Assembly (NCBI RefSeq): GCF_003660265.1
Contig: NZ_QXQP01000002.1
Span: forward strand, 62,001-126,000
Reading direction: 5' to 3'
Origin: Helicobacter mehlei
Lineage (GTDB): Bacteria > Campylobacterota > Campylobacteria > Campylobacterales > Helicobacteraceae
Length of the DNA: 64,000 nucleotides
The notes below the pieces were generated by a model. The model was not told the origin of the DNA and made no database searches. It saw only the letters and a program-made list of their open reading frames with translations. This document shows, one piece after another, positions 55,439-64,000 of this stretch. The stretch's first letter is position 1. Each line of letters opens with the position of its first letter. A program made the position numbers and the translations under genes.

Positions 55439-56445
55439 TCAAAAAGCGATTTTTTGGGGGTTTGGAGTTTTAAAACTTCATAAGTTTTAGGCGTGGCGAT
55501 GCGCCCCTTAGCCGTGCGTTCCAAATAGCCATTAGCCAATAAAAAAGGCTCAATCACCTCCTCAATGGTGCTTTCATCCTCATGCATGCTGGCTGCTAGC
55601 GTGTTCAAACCCAAAGCCCGATTTTTGGCATTGGCTAAGAGATTGAGATAGAGTAAGTCCAAAGTGTCAAAGCCATAAGCATTCACGCCCAATTCCTCTA
55701 ATGCCATTTGTGCTCTAGGTAGGGAGATACTCTCTTCATTGGCACTATCGGCAAAGTCGCGGATGCGTTTTAAAAGCCTTAGGGCGATGCGGGGCGTGCC
55801 TCTGGAGCGTTTAGCAATCTCTAAGCTGGCTTCAATGTCAATGGCTTTAGAGAGTTTAGAACTGGCTTTACTGATGATAATAGCTAACTCTTGGATACTA
55901 TAAAATTGCATGCGAAAATGCATGCCAAAGCGATCGCGCAAAGGGTTAGAGAGCATGCCTGCCCTAGTGGTTGCCCCAATGAGCGTGAAAGGAGCTAAAT
56001 CAATTTTAATGGTTTGGGCGGCTGCTTTAGAGCCAATGATAATATCAAGCCTAAAATCCTCCATAGCCGGGTATAAAACCTCTTCAATGGCCGGACTGAG
56101 CCGGTGAATCTCATCAATAAATAAAATGTCTTTGGCATTCAAATTGGTTAAAATCGCGGCTAAATCGCCGGTTTTTTCAATCATCGGGGCGGTGGTTACT
56201 TTGATTTGTGTCCCCAATTCTAGAGCGATGATGTGACTTAAGGTGGTCTTGCCCAAGCCGGGGGGTCCAAAAAAAAGAATGTGATCGAGGGTATCACCCC
56301 GTTTTTTAGTGGCATGGATGGAGACTTGCAAGAGCTTTTTAACTTGTTCTTGCCCGATATAATCCTCCCAAAGCGCGGGGCGCAAACTCAGGTTTTCTTG
56401 CTCCTCAAACTCTAAGGCCTGCAAATTGACTAAGCGATCGCTCAT
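55435..56445 (-). CDS. ruvB: Holliday junction helicase RuvB
   Basis: AAA+ motor driving branch migration. 336 residues: [13 protein letters not shown] near residue 20, Walker [16 protein letters not shown] near 58, Walker [26 protein letters not shown] near 105, sensor [21 protein letters not shown] near 155, and a C-terminal winged helix ([23 protein letters not shown]). ATG overlaps panB by four bases; the end overlaps gyrB on the other strand. Confidence 0.97.
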   Translation of the reverse strand: MSDRLVNLQALEFEEQENLSLRPALWEDYIGQEQVKKLLQVSIHATKKRGDTLDHILFFGPPGLGKTTLSHIIALELGTQIKVTTAPMIEKTGDLAAILTNLNAKDILFIDEIHRLSPAIEEVLYPAMEDFRLDIIIGSKAAAQTIKIDLAPFTLIGATTRAGMLSNPLRDRFGMHFRMQFYSIQELAIIISKASSKLSKAIDIEASLEIAKRSRGTPRIALRLLKRIRDFADSANEESISLPRAQMALEELGVNAYGFDTLDLLYLNLLANAKNRALGLNTLAASMHEDESTIEEVIEPFLLANGYLERTAKGRIATPKTYEVLKLQTPKKSLFD

Positions 56446-57245
56446 GAGTAGCTTTCTGCTGGGCTGGGGAAATTGCCCGACTCAATGTCGGCGATGTAAT
56501 TTTTGATCGCCTCTTGAATGAGCTGGGCTCCTTGCAAATAGTGGCGCACAAATTTAGGCTTGAAGGCTTGGAACAAGCCCAGCATATCTGAGAAAACCAA
56601 AATCTGCCCATCACAGCCCGCCCCACTCCCGATACCAATGGTGGGGATGTCTAGTCTTGCTGTGATTGTGCTCGCCACGCTAGAGATCACGCCCTCAATC
56701 ACCAGCAAAGACACCCCCGCCTCTTGCAAAGCCAAAGCGTCCTCTAGGAGTTGATGAGCACTCTGGGGGGTTTTGCCCTGCACTTTGTAGCCCCCCATGC
56801 CCCGCACACTCTGGGGTAAAAGCCCAATATGCCCCACCACCGCCACGCCTTCCTCTACAATGGCTTTAATCAAGGGTGCGCGTTTGAGCCCCCCCTCTAG
56901 CTTGATCGCATCCGCTTGAGTTTCTTGGTAGGCACGCAGGGCGTTTTGGATGCCTTGTTTTTTGTGGGTGTAGCTCCCATAGGGCATGTCCATGATCACA
57001 AAGGCCTTTTTTGTGGCACGGCAAACTGCTTGGGTGTGGTAAATCATCATGTCCATGTGGGCACTCAGGGTATCCACACGCCCATTAAAACTCATATTCA
57101 AACTATCGCCCACCAAGATCACATCAATGAGTGGATCAAAAAGCCCCGCAAAGAGTGCATCGTAAGCAGTGATCGCGCTAATTTTTGAGGGCTTGCCCTC
57201 TTTGGGGTGTTTTTTAGCATAGAGCATGCCGAGTGTATTTTTCAT
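56442..57245 (-). CDS. panB: 3-methyl-2-oxobutanoate hydroxymethyltransferase
   Basis: First committed step of pantothenate (coenzyme A) synthesis. 267 residues: [17 protein letters not shown] near residue 22, [14 protein letters not shown] near 42, KLEGG near 115, [22 protein letters not shown] near 135, [21 protein letters not shown] near 200. ATG 57245 has AAGG six bases upstream; the ORF's upstream TTG would touch it. Overlaps ruvB, as in the H. pylori panB-ruvB pair. Confidence 0.96.
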   Translation of the reverse strand: MKNTLGMLYAKKHPKEGKPSKISAITAYDALFAGLFDPLIDVILVGDSLNMSFNGRVDTLSAHMDMMIYHTQAVCRATKKAFVIMDMPYGSYTHKKQGIQNALRAYQETQADAIKLEGGLKRAPLIKAIVEEGVAVVGHIGLLPQSVRGMGGYKVQGKTPQSAHQLLEDALALQEAGVSLLVIEGVISSVASTITARLDIPTIGIGSGAGCDGQILVFSDMLGLFQAFKPKFVRHYLQGAQLIQEAIKNYIADIESGNFPSPAESYS

Positions 57246-57283
57246 GAGCAACCTTGTGTTTTTATTAGATTTTACCTTTAAAA

Positions 57284-57292
57284 TGCTATGAT
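57284..57292 (+). promoter_or_regulatory. Promoter of small-OMP operon (extended -10)
   Basis: TGCTATGAT in the gap after panB, 54 bases before the TTG start proposed for the first OMP gene. Confidence 0.5.
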
Positions 57293-57346
57293 ATGCTTGA
57301 GATGGGGATTAAGCCACTTAGGGATTGGTTTTGCTTAGGAGAAACA

Positions 57347-58045
57347 TTGAAGGTTAATGCTGGGGTGCTAGTATCTGCACTTTTTTTGTGCCAAGCACTT
57401 TTAGAGGGAATTGATTATGAAACACTAGACCCCAAGTATTACCGCTACATCAAATTCTATGAAAAATATAGCGACAAAGAAATCGCGCTTTTGATTGATG
57501 ATATTAAGGCAGCTGAGAAAAAAACCGGACTTATCATTGGTCTTAGCACAGGATTTTTTTATAATGACCAAATCCGGCTAAAAACGGGGAGCAAGAGCAT
57601 TACGGGCAATTCTTTAAACTATTTGTGGGCGATTGGGGTGCGTTTTGGGTATCAAAGTTACCGCCCCTCACTCTTTGCCAAAACTTTCCGCCCCAATGTG
57701 ATCGGGCGGCGTATTTATATCCAATACATCGGGGCTGTGCCCAAACAGGCGAGTATTGGGCGCGTGGGTTACCAGAGCGCGACCATCAATGCCGATCTGA
57801 TGATCGATCCAGTCTTGCCTCTTGTGGGGCGTTATTTGTCCATGGGGTTTTTGCTGGGCATTGGGGTGGGTGTGGTCAGTCAGGGCGTTAATACCAACTC
57901 TTTTTTTGGCATGATGCTCAATACCGGGATTGCTTTTAGTGTCTTTGGGCATAACCGCGTGGAATTGGCCTTTAAGTTACTCGCCAATAAAGATGTGTCT
58001 TGGTGGGGCGGGATCGTAAATGTAGGTTACCAATATGTCTTTTAA
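57347..58045 (+). CDS. Small outer membrane protein, first of three
   Basis: 232 residues from TTG 57347, which has TAGGAG five bases upstream and gives the signal peptide KVNAGVLVSALFLCQALLEG. An in-frame ATG at 57293 sits directly behind the -10 and is unlikely. The rest alternates short amphipathic strands (GLIIGLSTGFFY, WAIGVRFGYQSY, FLLGIGVGVVSQG, NVGYQYVF) and ends in Phe, as in Helicobacter OMPs. Corresponds by position to H. pylori HP1057. A charged helix (YEKYSDKEIALLIDDIKAAEKK) precedes the barrel. Function unknown. Confidence 0.8.
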   Translation: MKVNAGVLVSALFLCQALLEGIDYETLDPKYYRYIKFYEKYSDKEIALLIDDIKAAEKKTGLIIGLSTGFFYNDQIRLKTGSKSITGNSLNYLWAIGVRFGYQSYRPSLFAKTFRPNVIGRRIYIQYIGAVPKQASIGRVGYQSATINADLMIDPVLPLVGRYLSMGFLLGIGVGVVSQGVNTNSFFGMMLNTGIAFSVFGHNRVELAFKLLANKDVSWWGGIVNVGYQYVF

Positions 58046-58730
58046 GTTAGCCAAAGGGCTTTTATGGGGTATTTTGTTGGCCAATCTGTGCTTGGGCACA
58101 GCTGCACCTGACCCCCAAAAGCGCACCCTTCTTCAAGAAAAACAATTCCAAATCTACATGCTCAAGGGGCAATTATACGAAGTTGAGCAAGCCCAGCTAG
58201 ACAAACAAGTTGCCAAGCGCAAGAGTGGGGTTTTTGTGGGCGTGGTCTTGGCTGAATTGAATTTAAAGGTCGATGGGGTGAGCAATGGGAATTTTCCGCT
58301 TTTATATGGGGTGCGTGCCGGTTACCAACAATACCTCAAAGGCGGGGTTGGGGGTTTGCGCTACTATGGGGAGTATTTGGGGGGCGTGGCAGGGAGTGTT
58401 TTAAAAGACAACCAATCTAGCTCCTACCAGATTGCCAGCTTGAATGTGGATTTGGTGATGGACAAACCCATTGATGCGGAGAGAAAATACGCCGTAGGGG
58501 TTTTTGGGGGGCTGGGCTTGGGCTGGAATGGGTATAAAGATTACCCCAAAGCCACCAGAAACCCCAATGGTTTTGGGGTGATTGTGAATTTTGGGGTGGC
58601 CATCACACTCAACACCAAGCACCGCATTGAATTAGCCTTGAAAATCCCGCCTTTAAAATCCACCCATGCTTTTTCTTATTCCTTGACAAGCGGGAACATC
58701 TACTACATTAGTTATAACTTTTTACTCTAG
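58035..58730 (+). CDS. Small outer membrane protein, second of three
   Basis: 231 residues: signal peptide LLWGILLANLCLGTA, then a charged helical lead (QEKQFQIYMLKGQLYEVEQ) and beta strands (KSGVFVGVVLAEL, YGVRAGYQQYL, AVGVFGGLGLGWNGY, GVIVNFGVAITL, IYYISYNFLL). Terminal residue is Leu, not Phe. The helix-then-barrel layout matches the flanking OMPs, so the three are paralogues. It overlaps the first by 11 bases. Position corresponds to HP1056. Confidence 0.78.
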   Translation: MSFKLAKGLLWGILLANLCLGTAAPDPQKRTLLQEKQFQIYMLKGQLYEVEQAQLDKQVAKRKSGVFVGVVLAELNLKVDGVSNGNFPLLYGVRAGYQQYLKGGVGGLRYYGEYLGGVAGSVLKDNQSSSYQIASLNVDLVMDKPIDAERKYAVGVFGGLGLGWNGYKDYPKATRNPNGFGVIVNFGVAITLNTKHRIELALKIPPLKSTHAFSYSLTSGNIYYISYNFLL

Positions 58731-58738
58731 GGAATATG

Positions 58739-59668
58739 ATGAAGTCTTTGTTGGGTGTGGCTTTGGTGTTAGCAAGTTTGGGAGCCAATAGCGCACCAGA
58801 CCAAGAGGGTGCTTTGGATCAAGAGATCAAGCGACTCCAAGAGCAGATTAAAGAAATGGGGATTACACCAGATACCCAGCGCACCTACCCCAAAGAATAC
58901 GATGACTATTCAAAAAGCACCAAACCTTCCAAAAAGGCAAAGAAAATCAAGGACTACCAAATTGCCCAAGAAAAAAGCGGGTTTTTCATGGGGGGTGGGT
59001 ATGCTTTGGGGCTCTTAAATGAGTCTTATAGCGGTTCGCAAGTAATGGATAGTCAGTTGGGGATTAAAGTGCCCAATGATGTTTTTAAGGGGGTTGTGGC
59101 TCTGCAAGGTTGGGCTAATATGCTCAATTTGGAGCTAGGCTACCAGCGTTTTTTTAACCCCTATTTTGGGACACGGCTTTATGGGGATTTGCTCTTTGAA
59201 CCCGGACTAGGGAAACTCACATCTAAAAATAACCCTAAAGCTAAGGGGGGGCAATTTTTCTACGCACTAGGCTCATTGGACATGGACGCGCTCTTTGATG
59301 CTCCTTTAGATCGCCAAAGAAAGAATTTTTTGGGCGGGTATTTGGGCTTTGGAGTGGGCTTGATGTTGCTCAATGATAAGGGGCGTGGGGTCTTGCAACA
59401 GATGTTGCAAAATGGCTATGTGAGCCAAAATGCTCTTTGGAAAATGCTAATGCAAGTGGATTACACGATTAATTTTGGCATAGCCTTCACCTATAAACGG
59501 CATTGGCGCTTTGAGCTGGGGACTAAAATCCCTTTAACTTACTTGCGCTTAGGATTTGAAACACCCGCCACTTATAGCAACACACAAGGGAGTCGCACCC
59601 TCATTAGCGGGAATACGGGTTTTAAACGGAGCAGTTTTCTGGTGATGAATGTGTTGTATGTGTTTTAA
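58739..59668 (+). CDS. Outer membrane protein, third of three
   Basis: 309 residues: signal peptide KSLLGVALVLASLGANS, a charged coiled-coil-like segment (DQEIKRLQEQIKEMG, then Lys-rich SKKAKKIKDYQ), and strands from GFFMGGGYALGLLNE to SSFLVMNVLYVF with terminal Phe. ATG 58739 is chosen over the adjacent ATG 58736 because AGGGAA needs the extra spacing. Position corresponds to HP1055. G7 at 59245-59251. The lysine-rich helix after the signal could contact peptidoglycan, which is speculation. Confidence 0.78.
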   Translation: MKSLLGVALVLASLGANSAPDQEGALDQEIKRLQEQIKEMGITPDTQRTYPKEYDDYSKSTKPSKKAKKIKDYQIAQEKSGFFMGGGYALGLLNESYSGSQVMDSQLGIKVPNDVFKGVVALQGWANMLNLELGYQRFFNPYFGTRLYGDLLFEPGLGKLTSKNNPKAKGGQFFYALGSLDMDALFDAPLDRQRKNFLGGYLGFGVGLMLLNDKGRGVLQQMLQNGYVSQNALWKMLMQVDYTINFGIAFTYKRHWRFELGTKIPLTYLRLGFETPATYSNTQGSRTLISGNTGFKRSSFLVMNVLYVF

Positions 59669-59677
59669 GGATTATCT

Positions 59678-61036
59678 ATGTTATTGCGTTTGATTTTAAT
59701 CGTATTGGTTATGGGCGGGGGGTATTTGAGTTATAACTACGCGATTAGCCAAAAAAATGGGGCTGAAATTAGCCTCACCTTGCAAGTTCCAGCCAACCAC
59801 AAGGCAGCCACCAAACAAGAATACATCTCCAACCCGACACATTGGAATCTCCAATATCCCCTGATTCTAACCCTCACCTCTAAGGTTAAAATCCGCTCTT
59901 ACCACATCAAAGCCCTAACCAGCGATCACCTCGTTGTCTATGATCAGGAACAAATTGTTTTAGATGAGCCCACAACGCTGAGTTTCCAGCTCCCCAAGCC
60001 CAATATTAAGCTCAATAACCAAACCCGCTTACGCTATGAAATTGCCGTGCGTGATTGGAGTTATGCGAATTTTTTTAATGGCAACATCACGACTAAGAGT
60101 TTTGAAATCACCCTAGACACCACAGAGCCCAAAATCTACACCCTCGCCCAATCCAGTAGCATTAACTATGGCGGAAGTGCTTTGGTGATCTTCAAGGTCG
60201 AAGATGAATCGCTTAATCGTGTGTGGCTGAGTAATGGGCATCAGAGCTTTAAAGCCTTCCCCTTTATTAAAGACAAACATTATGTGGCTATTCTACCATG
60301 GTCGATCTTGGAACGCACTTTCACCCCCCAAATCATTGCACAGGATAAAGCCTATAATGTCCATATCCTAACCTTAAAATTGATTAAAAACACCAAAGTC
60401 TATTATCCCAAGCGCACGATCGATTTGAGCAAGGAATATTCTAATAAAGAAATTGCCTTAAAAGACATAGGGATTTTGTTAGACTTAGAGAGAGCAGACG
60501 CGCGATCTGGCGTGCGTAAAATTATCCAAGATGATTTGAGAAACGTAGTCGCCTATAATACCTTCCAATTCCAACCCTTTAATCCCTTGAATAAAAAATC
60601 TAGGGTGTTGCTTGCCTTTGGGACTCAAAGGCAGTTTGTGTTCAAACGTGAAAAGGTGGAGCAACACCTGCATTTGGGGGTGGATTTAGCAGGCAAAAAA
60701 TCTAAAGTTTATGCGAGTAATAGTGGCAAGGTGATCTTAGAAGAAGAGGTGGGTGGCTATGGCAAGAGCGTGTTGATCTCCAATGGCTTGGGGGTTTATG
60801 CACTCTATGGGAGCTTGTCAGAATTTAAGGCGAATATGGGAGATTTGCTAGAGCCTCAAGGCATGTTTGGGATCAGCGGGCATAATCTCACCAACAAACG
60901 CGACCATGTGCACTTTGAAATTCTGATCCAAGGCGTGGCGGTGCGCCCTTCTGAATGGATGGATAAAAGGTTTATACAAAAATTTAATGCTATTATACAT
61001 GAGGCAGAACGCAAAATCCAAGCCGGTCAGGAGTGA
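59678..61036 (+). CDS. M23 (LytM) family peptidoglycan endopeptidase
   Basis: 452 residues with an N-terminal membrane anchor (LLRLILIVLVMGGGYLSY). A long beta-rich periplasmic region (about 30-320) leads to the M23 domain, whose zinc ligands and catalytic residues are intact: HLHLGVDL (His and Asp) near residue 327 and DHVHFEI (HxH) near 408. Cleavage of peptide crosslinks in the cell wall is inferred. Lies between OMP genes and minC, so it may serve cell shape or division. Related by position to HP1054, not to the known csd genes. Confidence 0.88.
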   Translation: MLLRLILIVLVMGGGYLSYNYAISQKNGAEISLTLQVPANHKAATKQEYISNPTHWNLQYPLILTLTSKVKIRSYHIKALTSDHLVVYDQEQIVLDEPTTLSFQLPKPNIKLNNQTRLRYEIAVRDWSYANFFNGNITTKSFEITLDTTEPKIYTLAQSSSINYGGSALVIFKVEDESLNRVWLSNGHQSFKAFPFIKDKHYVAILPWSILERTFTPQIIAQDKAYNVHILTLKLIKNTKVYYPKRTIDLSKEYSNKEIALKDIGILLDLERADARSGVRKIIQDDLRNVVAYNTFQFQPFNPLNKKSRVLLAFGTQRQFVFKREKVEQHLHLGVDLAGKKSKVYASNSGKVILEEEVGGYGKSVLISNGLGVYALYGSLSEFKANMGDLLEPQGMFGISGHNLTNKRDHVHFEILIQGVAVRPSEWMDKRFIQKFNAIIHEAERKIQAGQE

Positions 61037-61040
61037 TGGG

Positions 61041-61643
61041 TTGTTAAGAACGCGGCAAAAACAGGTGCGCTGTTTTGAGCTAGGTGTCGCTAGTAGTGAG
61101 CAGTATTTGACTTTTATCCATAAGAATGCCCTGCTTTTGCAAGATTACTTGTTGTTGTTTAGAGCCCCTATAGATAGCGAAGTGTTAGGCATTTTGCAAC
61201 ATTACCAGTTAGCTTATAGCGTGAGTGCTAAAGAGCTCAAGGGTAGACCCAGCGATCAGGTCGTGGTCTATGAGGCACTGGATTTAGCTCCACCCCCCAA
61301 ACCCCCCACCCCGACAAAGACAATGATCGATCGGGTACAGATTTTTGAGCGCAACATCCGGAGCGGGGAGGAGATTGATAGTGCTTTTAGTTTGGTGTTT
61401 TTGGGCAATATCAACCATGGGGCTAAAATCTATTCGGATCAAAATATTAGTGTCTATGGGCGTTGTGAGGGGATCATTATTTGCATGGGCGTGTGTATGA
61501 TTATCAGAAATGTCCATTCTTCCCACATTGCTTTTCAGGGCGAGGTGCTCGATCCTGCCAAGTTGGCGCGCATCAACGAAAACACCAAATTAAAATTGAT
61601 TACCAAGAATGACGATATGATCACCATAAAGGATATACTATGA
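61041..61643 (+). CDS. minC: Septum-site determining protein MinC
   Basis: Inhibits FtsZ assembly away from midcell with MinD. 200 residues: N-terminal domain (about 1-75), a proline-rich linker (APPPKPPTP), and the C-terminal beta-helix [27 protein letters not shown]...[13 protein letters not shown] 61041 is chosen: CAGGAG lies upstream at seven bases, and the resulting start [12 protein letters not shown] aligns with H. pylori MinC (MLKTNQKNVHAFE) as I recall it. A longer frame from 60987 lies inside the peptidase gene. No minD or minE nearby. Confidence 0.9.
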   Translation: MLRTRQKQVRCFELGVASSEQYLTFIHKNALLLQDYLLLFRAPIDSEVLGILQHYQLAYSVSAKELKGRPSDQVVVYEALDLAPPPKPPTPTKTMIDRVQIFERNIRSGEEIDSAFSLVFLGNINHGAKIYSDQNISVYGRCEGIIICMGVCMIIRNVHSSHIAFQGEVLDPAKLARINENTKLKLITKNDDMITIKDIL

Positions 61644-62545
61644 GACAAAGAACAATCGCAAGAAGTGTAGAGTTAATCGGAATTGGCTTGCATAAGGGTG
61701 TGCCGGTGAAAATGGTACTAGAGCCCTTAGGGGTTGGTGCTGGCATCGTGTTTGAACGCGCCGATTTGGGTGTGCAGATCCCCTTAAATAGCCAAAATGT
61801 GTTGGACACTAAAATGGCGACCACGCTAGGCTTAAAAGAACGCCCCGAAGCGCGGATTTCCACCGTGGAGCATTTGCTTTCAGCCGTGAGCGCATATGGA
61901 ATCGATAACCTTAAAATCTCTGTGGATAATGAGGAGATTCCCATTATGGATGGCTCATCCATTGCCCATTGTATGTTGCTTGATGAGGCGGGCATTGCCG
62001 AGCTAGAAGCCCCTAAGTCTTTCATGCGCATCACTAAAGAAGTCCAAGTTCAAGAAGGGCAAAAGTTTGCTAAACTTAGCCCCAGTACGCGTCTTTCCTT
62101 TGATTTTACAATCTCTTTCCCCCACCCAGTCATCAAGGAACAGCATTATCGCTTTGATTTTTCACGCCACCAGTATAAGGAGCAAGTGGCTAAAGCTAGG
62201 ACTTTTGGCTTTCTTCAAGAGGTCAATTATTTGCGCTCTATTGGGTTGGCCAAGGGGGGGAATCTCAATAACTGCATTGTTTTAGATGAACATGGCATTG
62301 TGAATAAGGAGGGTTTGCGTTATGAAGAGGAATTTGTGCGCCATAAAATCTTAGATGCAATGGGAGATTTGGTCTTTTTGGGCATGTCCTTGATTGGGGA
62401 TTACCAATCTTACATGGGGAGTCATAAGCTCAATGCCATGCTCGTTCAGGAAGTCTTAGCCACAGAGGCTTTTGAAGTGATCCACCTAGCTCCTAAAAAT
62501 CAAGAGAGCGAAAAATCTTTAGAAATGGTCTTAGCTTATCACTAG
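61640..62545 (+). CDS. lpxC: UDP-3-O-acyl-GlcNAc deacetylase
   Basis: Committed zinc-dependent step of lipid A synthesis. 301 residues: [17 protein letters not shown] at the start, zinc His in [17 protein letters not shown] near 80, [23 protein letters not shown] near 190, [10 protein letters not shown] near 235 with the second His and Asp ligands, and a later His in [10 protein letters not shown] overlaps minC by four bases (ATGA). G7 at 62254-62260 in the coding sequence. Confidence 0.97.
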   Translation: MRQRTIARSVELIGIGLHKGVPVKMVLEPLGVGAGIVFERADLGVQIPLNSQNVLDTKMATTLGLKERPEARISTVEHLLSAVSAYGIDNLKISVDNEEIPIMDGSSIAHCMLLDEAGIAELEAPKSFMRITKEVQVQEGQKFAKLSPSTRLSFDFTISFPHPVIKEQHYRFDFSRHQYKEQVAKARTFGFLQEVNYLRSIGLAKGGNLNNCIVLDEHGIVNKEGLRYEEEFVRHKILDAMGDLVFLGMSLIGDYQSYMGSHKLNAMLVQEVLATEAFEVIHLAPKNQESEKSLEMVLAYH

Positions 62546-62548
62546 TTG

Positions 62549-63019
62549 ATGCGCGGGTGCTGTATATTGGTGTTGGCTTTGCAAAGTCCCATAAAAGTGG
62601 GTGTTTATGATCATCGGGGTTCTTTTTTACACGCCTTCCAGTCCTCCAAACAAGCTAGTTTTGCGTTGGTAGAAGTCTTTGATGCCCTCTTGGCTTGGAC
62701 CAAGGATCACCAACTCGCCTTGCAGGCGATCTATTATGCCAAGGGTCCGGGGAGTTTAATGGCGATGAAGCTTACCCATGTATTTTTGCACACCCTTAGT
62801 CTAGCGCGATCCCTTGAACTCTATTCGGCTTTGGGTTTTGCCTTCAACAACAACGCCCCTATTAAGGCGTTTGGGAAGATGGGCTATGTGCTTAAAGGCG
62901 ATCAAATGCACTTGGTGCCCTGTGATTCAGAACTGCCCCCCTTAGATTTGCCTGCCCATTTGGATCGCTCCGTTTTTACGCAAGACAACCAGCCCATTTA
63001 TCTTTTACCGCCCGTTTAA
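62549..63019 (+). CDS. tsaB: TsaB-like protein (t6A pathway)
   Basis: 156 residues with the ASKHA-type N-terminus LALQSPIKVGVYD and the KGPGSLMAMKLTHVFLHTL segment that matches the (G)PGSFTGLR motif of TsaB, the scaffold protein of tRNA threonylcarbamoyladenosine synthesis. It is much shorter than E. coli TsaB (231), lacking most of the second half, as is usual in Helicobacter. The start is uncertain: TTG 62546 or ATG 62549, neither with a strong ribosome site, directly after lpxC. Confidence 0.75.
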   Translation: MRGCCILVLALQSPIKVGVYDHRGSFLHAFQSSKQASFALVEVFDALLAWTKDHQLALQAIYYAKGPGSLMAMKLTHVFLHTLSLARSLELYSALGFAFNNNAPIKAFGKMGYVLKGDQMHLVPCDSELPPLDLPAHLDRSVFTQDNQPIYLLPPV

Positions 63020-63029
63020 AGTGAGTGTT

Positions 63030-63035
63030 TATAAT
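63030..63035 (+). promoter_or_regulatory. Candidate thrB promoter -10
   Basis: TATAAT in the 46-base gap before thrB, 30 bases from the TTG start. Confidence 0.4.
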
Positions 63036-63065
63036 TGGACACAATGGTAAAATATAGGAAGCCGA

Positions 63066-63974
63066 TTGGTTGTTAGCGTACCTGCCACAAGTGCGAACTT
63101 AGGACCGGGTTTTGATTGCTTGGGGCTTAGTTTGAATCTGCGGAATCGTTTTAGTGTGATCCCCTCCGTCTATACCAGCATTAAAATACAGGGTGAGGGT
63201 GAGGGCTTTTCAAAGTTCTTGGTGGATAATATCTTTGTCAAGCTCTTTAAAGAGGCGTTGCAAGCAAAGGGCATCCAAGAGAATTTTGAATTTTCATTCA
63301 CCAATGCTATCCCCATTTCTCGGGGGCTAGGGAGTAGTTCGGCGATCATTGTCGGAGCTTTGAGTGCCATTGACTATTATTTAACCCACACACTGGATAA
63401 AGAAGAGATTTTGCATGCGAGTTTGGTGCATGAGTCTCACCCAGACAACATCACACCCGCTGTCTTTGGGGGGTTTAATGTGGTAGCTGTTGAGAGTTTG
63501 CCCTATAAAGAAAACAAACAAAGGCGCAAGCAAATTTACCACCTCAAAACCTCCATACCAAAAAATTTAAAGGCAGTGGTGGTGATTCCTTCACACTCCA
63601 TTTCTACCAAGTTCTCGCGCATGGCATTACCCAAACGCTATGGCAGTGCCGATGTGATCTACAATCTATCCCGCGTGGGCTTGATGAGCATGATTTTTAT
63701 GCAAGAAAAATGGGAGCTTTTAAAGGCGATCTCTAAGGATCGCTTACACCAAGATCGGCGCATGAAGCTCTACCCTGTGCTCTACGGGGTGCAAAAATTA
63801 GCTTTAGAAAATGGGGCGTTGATGAGCACTTTGTCGGGGAGTGGGTCGTCTTTTTTTAACATGTGCTATGCAGAGGATGCGGCGCGTTTGCAAGCAAAAT
63901 TGCAAAAAAAATATTATAATTTTAGGGTTTTGATCTTAGACTTTGATAACCAAGGAGTGCAGATTGAGGAGTAA
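63066..63974 (+). CDS. thrB: Homoserine kinase
   Basis: GHMP kinase of threonine synthesis. 302 residues: VSVPATSANLGPGFDCLGLSL at the N-terminus, ATP-binding PISRGLGSSSAIIVGAL near 85, HPDNITPAVFGGFNV near 125 and the C-terminal STLSGSGSSFF near 258. TTG 63066 has AGGAAG upstream and gives the complete family N-terminus. Overlaps the next gene by one base (TAATG). Confidence 0.95.
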   Translation: MVVSVPATSANLGPGFDCLGLSLNLRNRFSVIPSVYTSIKIQGEGEGFSKFLVDNIFVKLFKEALQAKGIQENFEFSFTNAIPISRGLGSSSAIIVGALSAIDYYLTHTLDKEEILHASLVHESHPDNITPAVFGGFNVVAVESLPYKENKQRRKQIYHLKTSIPKNLKAVVVIPSHSISTKFSRMALPKRYGSADVIYNLSRVGLMSMIFMQEKWELLKAISKDRLHQDRRMKLYPVLYGVQKLALENGALMSTLSGSGSSFFNMCYAEDAARLQAKLQKKYYNFRVLILDFDNQGVQIEE

Positions 63975-64000
63975 TGCCTTTTTTTCTAAAAAAGCCGTGC
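63974..64000 (+). CDS. Start of next gene, possibly YlxR-like
   Basis: ATG 63974 overlaps the thrB stop and has GAGGAG four bases upstream; nine codons (MPFFLKKPC) are visible before the window ends. In H. pylori a small YlxR-type gene precedes infB at this place, so that identity is by neighbourhood only. Confidence 0.45.

Overview
The window is a gene-dense stretch from a gastric, non-pylori Helicobacter. This is inferred from Helicobacter-specific families (Hor/Hop-, Hof- and HpaA-type surface proteins), H. pylori-like gene blocks (lspA-glmM-rpsT-prfA, pdxA-pdxJ-wecA-lpxF, tig-clpP-def-comM-cadA, ruvB-panB-OMPs-M23 peptidase-minC-lpxC-tsaB-thrB, nifS-nifU) and extended -10 (TGnTATAAT) promoters. 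The moderate GC content, KtrAB, PurN and the large Hof array point to the H. felis/heilmannii/bizzozeronii side rather than H. pylori; the species cannot be fixed by eye. I see no transposon, prophage, CRISPR array or restriction system.

Layout. 1-2.6 kb: end of a Hor-like outer membrane protein (OMP), then a Kef-type antiporter and a purN gene. 2.7-8.6 kb: htpG, a small binding-protein-like gene, guaA, thiE and moeA. 8.6-21.3 kb: the dominant accessory feature, eight tandem Hof-family OMP genes on the minus strand directly downstream of fabD. 22.3-28.2 kb: rqcH, recN, ktrA, ktrB and a Sel1-repeat protein. 28.3-31.7 kb: tRNA-Val, lspA, glmM, rpsT, prfA. 31.7-34.0 kb: two tandem paralogous secreted proteins of unknown function with four shared cysteines. 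34.0-38.8 kb: pdxA, pdxJ, wecA, lpxF, then a decayed and an intact HpaA-family lipoprotein gene. 38.8-42.4 kb: nifU, nifS, fliI. 42.5-49.5 kb: tig, clpP, def, comM, cadA, a DUF1104-like exported protein and a short Sua5-like gene. 49.6-55.4 kb: a chemoreceptor gene overlapping ruvC, which overlaps dnaA, then gyrB. 55.4-64 kb: ruvB, panB, three small OMPs, an M23 peptidase, minC, lpxC, a tsaB-like gene, thrB and the start of the next gene.

How the genes work together. Most of the content is housekeeping: protein quality control (HtpG, Tig, ClpP, Def, RqcH), envelope synthesis (FabD, GlmM, LpxC, LpxF, WecA, LspA, M23 peptidase, MinC), cofactors (PdxA/J, ThiE, MoeA, PanB, NifS/U), replication and repair (DnaA, GyrB, RuvB/C, RecN), motility (FliI, chemoreceptor). 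The accessory content is almost entirely cell-surface: Hof porin-like proteins, an HpaA-type lipoprotein, small OMPs and secreted proteins. The longest homopolymeric G/C tracts I found (8-9 nt) fall in two hof genes, the chemoreceptor gene and the hpaA-like pseudogene region, which suggests, without proving, phase-variable surface and sensory functions.

Most promising for follow-up: the Hof array with its G8/G9 tracts, an inverted repeat around one hof promoter and a mini-ORF before another; the tandem four-cysteine secreted proteins; the chemoreceptor-ruvC-dnaA overlapping gene string; and the lpxF gene whose start codon sits at the predicted transcription start.
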